64,000 nucleotides of DNA, from positions 126,343,501 to 126,407,500 of the forward strand of contig CM074857.1 of NCBI GenBank assembly GCA_037501455.1, given 5' to 3'. Below, piece by piece: positions 1-11,522 of this stretch. Both the position numbers and the translations under genes were made by a program. The notes under the pieces are model-generated. The model was not told the origin of the DNA. It worked only from the letters and a program-made list of their open reading frames with translations, and ran no database searches. Origin of the DNA: Lantana camara (Eukaryota; Streptophyta; Magnoliopsida; Lamiales; Verbenaceae). How positions within the stretch are numbered: the first letter of the stretch is position 1; the number at the start of each line of letters is the position of its first letter.

Positions 1-112
1 CGGGCTTGAACTCGAACTCGGGGCTTGATACCAAAAAATATATAAAACACAAATATGTATATTATAACACATTATCATGTAATATAATAATATAGTGCAT
101 AATACATGTACT

Positions 113-164
<52 letters not shown>

Positions 165-1220
165 TTTATTAATTAAATCAAATTAACTAATTAATCATCA
201 CTCACTATTTATTTGTACACTATATATTAATATTATAGTATTAAAAGAACTTTTATTAAAATTTTATCACACAAAAATATATAATTAATATAATAGATAT
301 TTTTGATGATTTGGTGCATTATTAAAACCACATATGATATAATATAATATAAATCTACTATAATATAATATATGTTATACATTATCTTATTAGATCATAT
401 CATCTTATACATTAGTAAATTAAATATTATTATAATTTAAGGCATAATATATATATTATGTTAGAAAATAAGATACATTATTAGCTCATTCATTATTATT
501 ACGCATATATTTTACTATAATGTGTGATATATAATTACATATTATCTCATTAACATAGTAATTAGTACCATACATATTAGTAAACAATATAATTAAGCAT
601 TTAAGACAAAATATCATGCACATAAAATACATGAAATGTGTTTGATCCATTACCAAAAACACATTTACACATATATAATATTGATTTTAATCTATTAAGA
701 TGTATAGTATATTAATATATATTATGTTAACTATTAAATCAAATACATTATTAGCTCATATATTATTAAGAGATACATACATAATACATGATTGATATTA
801 TCTTGTCAAACTATATACATTGATAAATCATATATTTTTAAGATTTTAAGATAAATATAATATACTATATGATATATAAATGTACATTTACATAATATAG
901 TGTTGGACATTGAACTATATATAATTAAATATATTAGAGATGTAATATATTATAAATTAAATATATATTATATGTATTTACAATATAAAAGTTATATATT
1001 TTTATATATAATACATAATCTAATATGCATATATAAAAGGTGTATAGGTCTAGGCTCGCGAGCTGGCTCGCAAGCCACGAGCCTAGATACAATGGGATCA
1101 AGATTGACTCGAAGGCTAGCTCGGGCTCGGATCGAGCTCGCACAGACACGATTTCAAGCCGAGTCAACTCGAACTTGGCTCGCGAAGCTCGCAAGCTAGC
1201 TCGGCTTGTTTGCAGCCCTA
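1..1220. mobile_element. End of an hAT-like element with GC-rich subterminal repeats (partial)
   Basis: The stretch ends in CTCGGCTTGTTTGCAGCCCTA-type sequence at about 1200-1220. Its reverse complement starts TAGGGCTGCAAACAAGCC, a terminus style I associate with plant hAT elements. Before it, 1050-1200 is dense in GCTCG/CGAGC motifs, and similar motifs stand at 1-30. The interior (30-1040) is extremely AT-rich, includes an AT microsatellite at about 118-158 and has no supportable gene. The other end lies outside the window. Element class is inferred from terminus style only; no transposase is present. Confidence 0.4.
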
Positions 1221-4110
1221 ACCTCAACCCATTCAACCCCAAAACGGTTTAGAAGGTATTTGTGTTGAGGAGGGTTTGAGGTAGAATTTTTGTGTATATT
1301 ATTGACATATTAATAGTTCAATGTATATTGTATCAAAAAAAAAAAAAAAAAGTAACAACATATGAACAAATGAACTAAAATTGTATTAATATTAACTTTA
1401 ATATTACCAATCAAAAAGAACTGCAATATTAAATAGTTATTAAAATATCATAATTTTCTTCTTAATTATATTAGATTTTTGTCCATTAAAGTCTACTTAT
1501 AAATATGTTATTGCATATATATTTTTCTATAATATTAATGTAGTACATAATTTTTAAGTTTTAATATTTTGATTTTATTAAATCAATATTTAATATAAAT
1601 TTAATTCTATTTTAGAATTTTATTTATTAAAGAATATTTAAAAAATAATTTTAAAGATTAGAATTTTTTTATAAATTTTAAATTAACATATTGCCTGAAT
1701 TAATAAAGTCACAGTTTATTAATATAGGTTTGCATGGTGATGGATGAGAATGAAAATTTTGAATGATTTTGTTGATATAAATTGATATATGGGTAAAATT
1801 ATAATAAAATGATAGTTGACTAACCAAATTCATCCATAACCTAACAAAAAAGGGTTCGGTGGACCAATTTTGACAAAAAGTTACAAATTTTGGACCATAA
1901 TTGACTAAATCACTAAACCATGGACTAAAATCGAAAATGGACCTATACCACATGACTAAAAATGATATTTACCCTAAATATGTTTCATTATTTGATTATT
2001 ACCATATAGTAAATGCCAAAAATACCCTGCATGGGTATGACCAACTCCTATAAGGCTATAATGCAACGAACAGTTCGTCTAACATCCGAATTTGAACTAA
2101 TCACAGCCGTACGACGGATCAACGATTACTATAGAAGAGGGTTCACACTTCACAATACCTTATGAATTCATATGAAAATACGAATGTGTTTGAGGTTTGA
2201 ACAATGCATCATTTTTCAGTTTCAACCGTGACGAATACAATATTTTAATTAGTCGTAAACTATAATTAAGCCCGTGATTCTTTATTTTATTTTTAAACAG
2301 TGAGAGAATTTTATTTCTAAAATAAAAGATATTCAAAAACTTGAAAAATATGTTATAAGATGGAAGAAATTATTTAATGTCTTGTATCAATAAGTTTGGT
2401 GAAGCCCTTATGTGACATCAAAATAATTAATAAAACCATGAAGTACTAGTTACTACATCATTATTTGGGCCAAGAAAGTAAACAACATACATACAGGGTT
2501 TCGCCCAATGGGCTTAACATCAGAACCTAGCCCACATAACATGGCCCAATAGATAAGCCCATTAGAACGTGGCATTTTCACTCTTATCATATAGTTTAAA
2601 ATTAATATGTGATCGAGTAGAAAACCACCGAATCCGTACCATATTAAGATTTTTATTTTTTTTTTCTATTGCCCATTTATATGGGTTGAGTTGGGTTGCA
2701 CTACTAAACTGTTAAGTTCTCCCTACCAATAATAGATGCGTACTCAAAAACTCAAATACGAGACCTTTGTTTAAGATAGCGTAGCGTCGAATCGTTAAAA
2801 TATATCACTTTGTGATATCCCTAACATATTAAATTATTGAACAAAATTTACAATTTTTTATGGAGAAAGATGCACATGTAACGTTTGGAAAAATATGATT
2901 TTTCGTTCCATGAATAGTTTTAGTTTATTTTCCGTGTCAAGCTTTATGGGTTCATCAAATTGATCGAATTTTTGAAAATCTTTGTCTCTCGTTGTCCTCT
3001 CGGCTAAATATTCCACGGAGCAATCATTTTGTCTATTGAAATGCAAATATTACGGTCTAATTTGGGTACCAAGGAGTTAGTCCATATTTTTTCAATTATA
3101 TAAATTATTTATTTGCTAGGGTAGAATGCGCAACTATAATTTCATATATTATGATCTAATTGAACCCAAATGGAAAACAAATTAATTGTTTTCTTGAAAA
3201 TATTAAAATAAAAAAAAATGAAAAACCCCGTTTGCCTTTATTGTATGTGACTCACGTTTTTTAAATCTATATAAATTTTATACTATTAGAAAGCTTATCT
3301 TTTATCTTGTATACATCAAGCGTCAAATAAATAGATAGAACAAGATATGTGTACAATATTTCAAAAATTGTCACCTTAGCTATATGATTCCACGAGAAAC
3401 GTTTTCATTAATCATATGAGCTACAATCATAATATACAAAATTTACCATCAAAAAGTATAATTTATCGGTTTTGTATTATACTAACTTAACCATAAATTT
3501 CAAGTTCGAGTTCATGGGAGCGCAATTACTATTGATAAGAAAAATTTTACATATAAATGGTTCGAACCAATTCAACCCACAAAAATAGACTATAAAATAA
3601 AGGAAAAAGAATGCAAGTTGTATCAACTCAAATGTATCTATAAATCCCTCCATCAAATATTCGAAGCCAAAAAATGATGAAATTTCAAAATAATAGACAA
3701 TCAATCATAATGAACTCGGAATAGCTAATACCGGAAATGGAGTAAAATCTAGAAATAATTAATCGAGACTAAAAATGATATTTTTCCGTTTCATTTTTTT
3801 AAAAGAATATGGTATGTTATAAGGCTATACATTGGCTATATATACATATATAATGTACATAAAATATGGCATATATACGATAGCAAGGAATAGAAGGAGA
3901 CCCATGCTTAGCTTTGTGTACTGCAAACGGCGGAAAGTTTGATCCGATACCGATTTCATGGCAGCTGTGAAATCTTTGCCAAGATTTCGTACAAAAAAAG
4001 TACTCCATCAATCTACAAACACGAATCAATATGGCAGCAGAAACCCTGTTTCTTTTATTCCCACGCACATAGATAAATTTGGCTTCGTCAACTTGCATAT
4101 TTCTGAGCAA

Positions 4111-4141
<31 letters not shown>

Positions 4142-4341
4142 CATGAGCAGATGACTTAAATGGTGTGCATTTGTACTTACGAATCGATATATCAAGATTT
4201 CGAATCTTGTTAGGTTAATTGAGAAACCAACATTGATCCTTTTTAAAAAAAGAAAATTATATAGATGGGCACAAGTGGCTGTAGTTTGATAGTTATCTCT
4301 TTCTTGTTTGATGCACTGATTTAGATTAAAGGGTGCTCGGT
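1221..4341. other. Intergenic AT-rich spacer, no gene seen
   Basis: Only short chance reading frames occur here. There is a poly-A run near 1336-1352 and an AT microsatellite at about 4116-4142. I see no splice-linked coding potential, RNA gene or clear transposon ends. Confidence 0.6.
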
Positions 4342-4485
4342 TCACCATATGGTTGGAGTTTTTTTTTTTTTTTTTGACACACGCACCCCAAGTAGCCAGA
4401 GGATTTGAACTCGGGTCTTTGCTTTCGAGAATCAACCCTCAAACTACTTGGCCAACCCCTGTTGGCTCACCATATGGTTGGAGTT
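4342..4485 (-). mobile_element. tRNA-derived SINE with target-site duplication
   Basis: The body (4361-4466) reads on the minus strand. It starts near CAACAGGGGTTGGCCAAG, has a box A-like TGGCCAAGTAG, then a box B-like GAGTTCAAATCC, and ends in poly-A (poly-T on plus at 4361-4375). It is flanked by a perfect 19-bp direct repeat, TCACCATATGGTTGGAGTT, at 4342-4360 and 4467-4485. Pol III boxes, an A tail and a long target duplication are the standard marks of a SINE mobilised by LINE machinery. A relative lies at 53517 on the plus strand. Confidence 0.85.
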
Positions 4486-7010
4486 GTTGCTCGGGAATGA
4501 TCTTTATGGTCATTGTTCGTTTAGAGTGGTTAATTAATCTCTTCTCACAAGAATATTAAAATATTATTACCGATAAATTAATAAAAAATATTATTATCTC
4601 AGCAGCTTTGCTTGTGCGAGTAGGATATATCAATTTATATTATCGTATTTAAATCGTATTGTGTTTTTTTTTTTTTCTTTTCTTTCCCCAATACGTATCC
4701 AAAAATCATTTGATTTGTAATGTACATACATTAATTAATTTGAACGCATTTATTTATGTAGACAAACATATTTACGTGTAGGTGCGCGGTGCAAGATTCT
4801 ATAGCACGATGAATTATATATGAAACTGTTCATATATTGGGAAACAGATCAAGTTGATATAGTGATAAGAAACCCTACAAACCGGCCCTTGGCTTCATGT
4901 TAGGGCCATTTATGGGCACTTGTTCTCTTGCCCCTATACTTTTCTATACATATATTTCGACCCAATATATATATATATATATAATGATAAATTGAAATTT
5001 AATATATCAACTCGACTAATTCAGTGATTTTTGTACATTTCATTATTCGGTGACCAAATAAGACCGTATTTTAAAAATTATGCAATTTAATACACTTTTT
5101 GCCTGAAACCCTATTTGCGTGCCGGAAATCCAACCTAGTTTTACATATGTCGAACTCTTAGTTCGTCAAGTGTAAATTCCGACAAATAAAATCAGTTTCT
5201 GGCATTAAATGTGCACTAAATTACTTGATTTTGGAGATACGTCCCTATTTATCGTTAAAAAATAAAATATATCAAAACTATTGAATTGACCGAGTTTATA
5301 TATTAAATTTGCAATTTCTCATATATATATATATTATTCGAAAAAGTTTTACAACTTTTACACGCACTAGAAACAAGAAGATAAACACATATATTCACAC
5401 ATTCGAAGTGACATTGGCAACATGTACGTGTTTGAACAATATTCCAAATTTGGGTGACGAAAAGCTTGTAAAGATGAACCACCTTTACTACTGTTGAGAT
5501 TTGTCCAGATAAAACCACTTTTTCTTTTCTTTTTTATGGTCCATTTTGAGCTTTATACTACAAAGAAAAAAATGTGTATATTTCTTGAAGGGACAACATT
5601 AATATTTTGTTTTCCCTAAGTTTTAATCTTCGAAGAAATTAATGTTGGATTGCGGCCTCAAGTAAGGAATCTACATATATGGGATAAGAGAGATCAGAGA
5701 TGTTATCAACAACGTAATATATTGCAATTCTTGAAGCTTTTGGTATGATTCCAGAAAGGTATGTGTAGTGGAGTTGGACACGTACATATTGCTGCGAATA
5801 TAACTCTTGCAACGACTAAAAGCTAACTTGCTAACTTTATCGATATGATCAGCGATTGAGCCATGTATAAGTCACTAAATACCGATAGACGATATATATC
5901 TTACTATAAGTAGCAGACGACGTCACGGTGTTCAGGTGCAAGCAACAACGGTGTTCATCGCGTGATAGGTGTCAACTCAATACGACATAAACTTGCGAGG
6001 GCTTCGATTAAATTGGATGAGAAGTCAATGGTTAAACACGTGGAAATCATTAATAAAATCTGTACAAGATGACTGGGAAGTCATATATGTACAAGAGTCG
6101 TGATCAAAATTTGCCCAGAAATTGAAAAAAGAAAACGCATACATATTCTTGTGAGGTCACACAACACCAATATATATGCAAAGGCAAATAAAGAGGATAA
6201 CGTTGTGCTTGTGGACCTCTTCTTACATATGCATGCATTCCCTTTCGGAAAGGACAGTTTTTTTTTATCAAAATAGTGACTACTTATTAATCAAGAAACA
6301 ACCTAAGGCTCGAGTTTTCGTCTGGTGATGACTCATTAAATCACAAGAGACGAATTTTATCTGATATTTTAAAAGATTAAAAGTCCGAAACCTATTTGTT
6401 GAGGAAGATTCTCAGAGATAATTTTATTTGACACCCGCCTCGAATCCAATTAAATGGGATATAAAACCAAAAATTAATCAAGAAACTAAATAAAAATCAT
6501 GGACTAGTTAATCATTATTCATACTATATGAAATTAATAAGTTCCCTAATATATTTTTTCCAACTATTAATATTGAACATAACATGAATATAAGTTATAA
6601 CCTCATGCTCTAAAATATTATATACACACATATATTATGGCTCACTGCATGTACACTTGGTTTTCTCGGTATTATATGAGGAGGGGGGTCTCTTTAATAA
6701 CCCTACGGTCTCGTTGATCGATTTTCTTAAAAAAAAAAAAGAAGATATGAAATTCAAATATAATTATAACCTTATGAATGAAACAACTTAATTGAGATGA
6801 CGGTTTTGATTTTATCTCGACAGTACTTGAATTGAATCGATATATATATATATATATATATAATAAATATATCGTCAGAAAATTCTATCTTCATTGCGTG
6901 CATGTAACTTTAGTGGAATCGAATATTTTGTGCTAAGGTCCCAATTGGATAAATCCAACTTCCTTCTCCAACTCACAGATGCCTCTCCGAAAGCTACAAC
7001 AACAAAGTTA
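4486..7010. other. Intergenic spacer with a possible degenerate inverted-repeat element
   Basis: No coding gene is supported. About 4995-5310 looks like a decayed MITE: the left end (TTTAATATATCAACTCGACT) resembles the reverse complement of the right end (ATTTAATATATAAACTCGGT). AT microsatellites lie near 4966-4983 and 6839-6862. The segment 6940-7005 resembles 14165-14260, which lies at a similar distance upstream of the second glutaredoxin gene, so it is probably part of that duplication. Confidence 0.45.
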
Positions 7011-7285
7011 ATCCCACCACTTAATTTTTTTGATTTATCAGAGTTTCCCCCCACCTAATTGAGTGAAAGACTAAACTAATCTTAGTGAAAGACTAGTTGC
7101 GGGGACCTCTACCGAGGTAGCTGAAGACGCTTATTGCGGGGACCTCTCCCGAGGGGCGCTTATTGCGGGGACCTCTCCCAACGTAGTTTTTTACGTCCAC
7201 AAGGTTCAAACCCGAGACTTTGCTTAAGTGAACTCAAGCCCCTATCCACTTGAGCCAACTGCCTGTTGGTATCCCACCACTTAAT
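7011..7285 (-). mobile_element. SINE with 3' tandem repeats and 15-bp target duplication
   Basis: A perfect 15-bp direct repeat, ATCCCACCACTTAAT, at 7011-7025 and 7271-7285 brackets a 245-bp body. On the minus strand the body begins near CAACAGGCAGTTGGCTCAAG (box A-like TGGCTCAAGTGG), has a box B-like GGGTTTGAACC, and ends in an A run. Between box B and the tail a GAGGTCCCCGCAA motif is repeated three times with variable spacers (7097-7176 on plus). Pol III boxes, tail and target duplication support a SINE; its head differs from the 4.36-kb family. Confidence 0.8.
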
Positions 7286-7893
7286 GAATTCAATTAAATC
7301 ATATATATACCATTTATGCGGATAAAAAAGAATAAATAAATTTCCCAAAAATAAAACAAATTGAAACTTTAACAAAACATTCAACGAGAGACCATGTGAA
7401 ACATAAGAGTTTCAATTTATTTAATTATTATTAGCCAATTTATTTATTCTTTCGCCAATTTAATTATCAATATAATAGGAGTCTGATTGTAATTTTGCTA
7501 CTAAAATATTCATCACGTTGGCTCGATTATTAATTTAAAATTGTACCAAAATAGTTGGAAAAGGGTAGATATAAATATAGTACAAACTTTTAATCCTTAA
7601 ATTAGAATATAATTATGATAAGAATTAAGATAATCCGAATCCGTACCAAGGACACGTCTCAAAATTTTTCCGTATGCAGAGATTCGTTATCGTGCAACCT
7701 TCACGTCAATCCCTTTCAATCTAAACCATAACATTCTTGATTTAAATACATGATTAATCATAAAGAAAAATATCTAATCTTAATTAAAAAACAATTAAAA
7801 TTAATAATAATAATAATCTCTCTCAATCCATCCAATCCAATTGTACTATGACTATCACCCCCACTCTTCCCCTACCCCACCCCACCAAGATTT

Positions 7894-7903
7894 CTATATA
7901 AAT
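7894..7903 (+). promoter_or_regulatory. TATA box of glutaredoxin gene 1
   Basis: CTATATAAAT lies about 140 bp before the ATG, in the same context (CTATATAAATA followed by a C-rich leader) as the TATA box of the paralogue at 15109. The shared CCGTATGCAGAGATTCG motif upstream of both (about 7670 and 15064) suggests duplicated promoter sequence. Confidence 0.65.
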
Positions 7904-8042
7904 ACCCTATATCCACTCTCCAACTTCATCACAACAAACCAAGAACTCCTTACCAACATCACTCATATACATCCAACCATATACTTTCCCATCTCCTTCA
8001 ACAAGTTAACAACCCTTTTCTTCCTTGTTCTAACTAGCAACC

Positions 8043-8351
8043 ATGGATAGAGTGAGCAAAATGGTGGCCGAGAAGCCGGTGGTGATTTTTAGCAAGAGCT
8101 CGTGCTGCATGAGCCACACGGTGAGATCGCTCTTCTGCGATTTCGGGGTCAACCCGATGGTGTACGAGCTCGATGAGATCTCCAGGGGCCGGGAGATCGA
8201 GCAGGCTTTGTCGAGGCTCGGTTGTAACCCTACCGTCCCCGCGGTGTTCATTGGTGGGGAATTCGTTGGAGGGGCGAATGAAGTCATGAGTCTTCACCTC
8301 AGTAGATCCTTGAAGCCGATGCTCAAGAGGGCCGGCGCCCTCTGGCTTTGA
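8043..8351 (+). CDS. CC-type (ROXY-class) monothiol glutaredoxin, copy 1
   Basis: An intact, intronless frame of 102 aa, the usual size for plant class III (CC-type) glutaredoxins. The active site is Cys-Cys-Met-Ser at residues 21-24, followed by a TVP cis-proline segment at 64-66 and a Gly-Gly pair at 76-77 that helps form the glutathione site. The C terminus is ALWL (99-102), the motif by which this class is known to contact TGA bZIP factors and TOPLESS-type corepressors. Known roles of the class are nucleo-cytoplasmic redox and transcription control in development, nitrogen signalling and stress. The start is in a good context (ACCATGG) after a short leader below a TATA box. Compared with neighbouring DNA the gene is GC-rich, as is common for the class. 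Copy 2 lies 7 kb downstream and a dead third copy at 45.06 kb. No particular Arabidopsis orthologue can be assigned. Confidence 0.95.
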   Translation: MDRVSKMVAEKPVVIFSKSSCCMSHTVRSLFCDFGVNPMVYELDEISRGREIEQALSRLGCNPTVPAVFIGGEFVGGANEVMSLHLSRSLKPMLKRAGALWL

Positions 8352-8534
8352 GCTTAGGGTTTACGAGCGTGTGTCCGACATGTGTGAGTGAATAATAATA
8401 ATGTGCAGTTTTGGTGCATGTGATTTGTGTGTGGGAAGAGTCGGATTAGTTAGTAGGGAGAGAGAAGAGAGACAAGTTTTTGTGCTCTAGTTTATGTTGT
8501 TAAATCATCATGTCTATGTACTTCAGCTTTTTTT

Positions 8535-8540
8535 AATAAA
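8535..8540 (+). terminator. Likely poly(A) signal of glutaredoxin gene 1
   Basis: AATAAA occurs about 185 bp after the stop codon, following a T-rich run. It is the first canonical hexamer in a plausible 3'UTR. Plant poly(A) signals are loose, so this is a suggestion. Confidence 0.4.
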
Positions 8541-8959
8541 GCTGCATTAAGTACTTATGCTTTTCGTAATATATAGTATGAAAATTTCCTGATTTGAAAA
8601 GAATGGGAGTATGTCTTCTCTTGGTTGAATTTGATGATTATAATTAATTTTATAGATGATAATTAAGTAAATAAAGTTATCAAAACTAACAACTTCAGCT
8701 TATTTAGAAGTGATTGTCTGTGCAAAAGCTGATGGCGAACTCACATTTTCAGATTTCATCAAAGGAAAGATTTAGAGAAAATTCGTGTCCGACAGTCACG
8801 AGACAAAAATAATAAAAAATAAAAAAAATTCACCCTTTAACCCTTAATTTTCGGTTGAATTTTTCAATATTTGGCGAAATCAGATTGAAAATGCGAAAAA
8901 TAAAAAATTAAGAAGCTAATAAAGTTCAAACAAGATAAATTAAAAGGCCGAATTAATGT

Positions 8960-10085
8960 TGCAAATTTGCCATAATTGGCTTCATGAAAAAGTTACCACT
9001 AGAGACGGAGTTAGGATACGCGGCGACAATTGCCCCCCTCACTTCATGTAATTTTTTATTTTTAGTTATCTCTAGAATTTAATTAATTCTATCAATCTGG
9101 TCACCTTCAAATAAAATCCTAATTCCGTAACTTAGTATTGCCATAATTCGCTTCATGAAAAAGCTATTACCAGTGATGGGGCCAGAATATGAGGCGATAG
9201 TTCCCCCCTCCCCGGGGCGGAGCCACCTTAGGCCAAAGGGGCTCCTAATCCTCAAAATTAATTTTTAAAATATAAATATAAACTATTGAAAATAAATTAA
9301 TTAACAATTTTTAAGAGTACAAAATTTACTAACCATTATATATAATAAATATTAATATATATATATTATATTATATATAAGTCAAGTTTCACTTGAATAT
9401 GAAAATAATTAAAAGTGTGAACTTTTTATTATGATGCATCGAATACTTCAGGAAAAAATAATATATTGTATTTTATGCAAGGAAAAATTAGTGTAATGTA
9501 TCTTATTGTATAGATAATGTATCATATAATATTATAGAGATACAAGATATTATATCACGTAGGTAATTTTAATCAAAATCTAACTCTGTCAAATAATTAA
9601 TATCACAAAAAATTCTAATTTTTAATACATATTATTTTAATAAAATGTTGTGAACTCGAATTTTAATTTCGAATATAAAAGATTTAATAGTTTTTATTTA
9701 TTTATCTGTCTATACTTTGACTTACCTATAATTTACCGAAATGATCAATTACTACACTTGATAGTGGATATTATAATCCCGAAACAAATTTTAGTTTTTT
9801 TTTTTTAAATAAGGGACCATTAGTTTTTTTTTTTTTTTTAATAAGGGATCATATTAGTATTTGTACGTGAAAACTTTAGTTTGAGAAAAAATGGTGGGAA
9901 CAAATTGAAAGGAACACGAATCGTCGAACGTATAAGAATTTTCAACCCACGCTAATGAGAAATCCTGGATCCACCCCGCCCTTCTCTCCATGTAATTTTT
10001 TAATTTTAATTACCTCTAGGAATTAATTAATTCTATCAATCTCGTCACCTTCGAATAAAATCTTAATTCCGCAACTTAGTGATAC
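8960..10085. repeat. Tandem duplication (about 170-bp unit) with one copy split by an insertion
   Basis: Unit A runs about 8970-9140: GCCATAATTGGCTTCATGAA, then a C run, then CTTCATGTAATTTTT and on to CCGTAACTTAGT. Unit B starts at about 9141 (GCCATAATTCGCTTCATGAA), stops after its C run at about 9213, and resumes at about 9985 (CTCCATGTAATTTTT to GCAACTTAGTG). The 770 bp in between begins GGGGCGGAGCCACC and ends GGATCCACCCCGCC, imperfect inverted ends resembling those of the hAT element at 53590. No gene is visible in the insert, only AT-rich DNA and two poly-T runs. Confidence 0.6.
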
Positions 10086-10835
10086 TTTATGAGGGAGGAA
10101 GACTTTTGAAATGACCTATTAAAATTTAGATCATGTTGTGAAACACATGAAATTCTTCTACAAGTACTTCATTATCACATATAATGGGATTAATTATTCT
10201 GTCGGTTTATGAGAATATATAACATGAACTATACATAACACGTCTCAGGTCGCAATTTATTCACGTGAATTGATACATTATCGAAAGTTTAATATTCGAT
10301 CAAATCCATTAATTTGATAGTCGGTCACTTTCTATCAATAACAATACTGTCATTTTTCAAAAATTTTACCATGGATATTTTAATAATATTGTTGAACTTC
10401 AAGAAATAGTAACTACCCTATTGAAACAAAAGTTGAAAAGGGTTGGTATGATTAAAGGGGAACATGACCATTAATGTCAAAATATATATGGTTTTTTGTC
10501 TTCTATAATTCATGGATATAGATACAGCGACGCAGATACGACACGATACGAATACGACGACATATATTTTTTCTCTTGAATTTTTCATGTGAAAAGTGTC
10601 GGACACAGTATCAGATATGAGTATCTAACACGACACAATATAATAAAATGATATTTTTAAAAGTATTGTTGTATTAGAGTTTATCATAATTCATACGAAG
10701 TATTCCATTTAGTGATGAACATAATCGACATGCGTCGAGGATTATCTAATTACATAAACCTTTTTTAAAGGCTTGAAAAATTCATAAAAGCTTCTTGATA
10801 AAAAAATTTTACATTATTACATTTGAATTTAATAA
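10086..10835. other. Intergenic spacer, no gene seen
   Basis: AT-rich sequence with short chance frames only. No RNA gene or element ends were recognised. Confidence 0.6.
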
Positions 10836-11108
10836 TTAGGAAAAATCGTAAATTTGGAACAATAACATAATTCTTTTCGTATTTTTAGACTTTAATTTGA
10901 CATATTTGATTTTAGGGATACTTACTCCCAAAATTTTATAATTTTGGTCAAATCTCAGTCGGATCCCTAATTTCTTCCCGGAATACAGCCCTTGTTCCTA
11001 TGTGGCCGCCGGAATGTCCCCTGAAAATTAGGGATCCGGCTGGATTTGGCCAAATTACAAAAATAAAAAAAAGATATTTTATTGTCCCAAATTTACGATT
11101 TTCCCTAA
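10836..11108. mobile_element. MITE with inverted ends and TAA target duplication
   Basis: The left end (TTAGGAAAAATCGTAAATTT) and the reverse complement of the right end (TTAGGGAAAATCGTAAATTT) match with one difference, and the similarity runs on to GGAACAATAA/GGGACAATAA. The flanks are TAA on both sides (10833-10835 and 11109-11111), as expected for PIF/Harbinger-type (Tourist-like) insertions. The 273-bp element has no coding capacity; the interior holds a second internal palindrome around the GGATCC motifs. Confidence 0.65.
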
Positions 11109-11146
11109 TAAATATGGCAGACGATCGACTTCTCTAATTAATTTTT

Positions 11147-11514
11147 AGAGAAAATTGTAATTTTGGTATACTAACTCATCCTAATTCGCAATTTTGGTAC
11201 AAAAAATTTTTCAGTGAAAAAACTAGTCTATAATAACTCTAAAAATTCACAATTTCATGCACTATTTGACCCAAATAGATATGATGACCCGTCGGAAAAC
11301 CCATCCAAAGCTTGCAAAACCCGCTTCGTGGCAAATTCTCCAACAGACACGTGGAGTTTCGGGTTGGTTTTCCGGAAGGTCATAACTATTAGGGGTCAAA
11401 TAGTGCATGAAATTGCGAATTTTTGAGTTATGAACTAGATTTTTCACCGAAAGTTTTTTTGTACCAAAATTACGAATTAGGGTGAGTTGATATACCAAAA
11501 TTGTAATTTTCTCT
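11147..11514. mobile_element. Inverted-repeat MITE with 8-bp target duplication
   Basis: Arms of about 130 bp are inverted copies: left AGAGAAAATTGTAATTTTGG and right, reverse-complemented, AGAGAAAATTACAATTTTGG, continuing through GCAATTTCATGCACTATTTG. The arms enclose about 100 bp. Flanks are TAATTTTT at 11139-11146 and 11515-11522, an 8-bp direct repeat compatible with an hAT-type MITE. The two overlapping reading frames seen here on opposite strands are a by-product of the palindrome, not genes. Confidence 0.7.
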
Positions 11515-11522
11515 TAATTTTT

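Noticed and set aside
934..1252. Overlapping reading frames on both strands
   Set aside because: They come from the GC-rich, palindrome-like CGAGC repeats of the hAT-like terminus and resemble no protein family.
7097..7176. Three spaced GCGGGGACCTCT repeats as a CRISPR-like array
   Set aside because: A eukaryotic setting, only three irregular units, and they lie within a SINE with target duplications.
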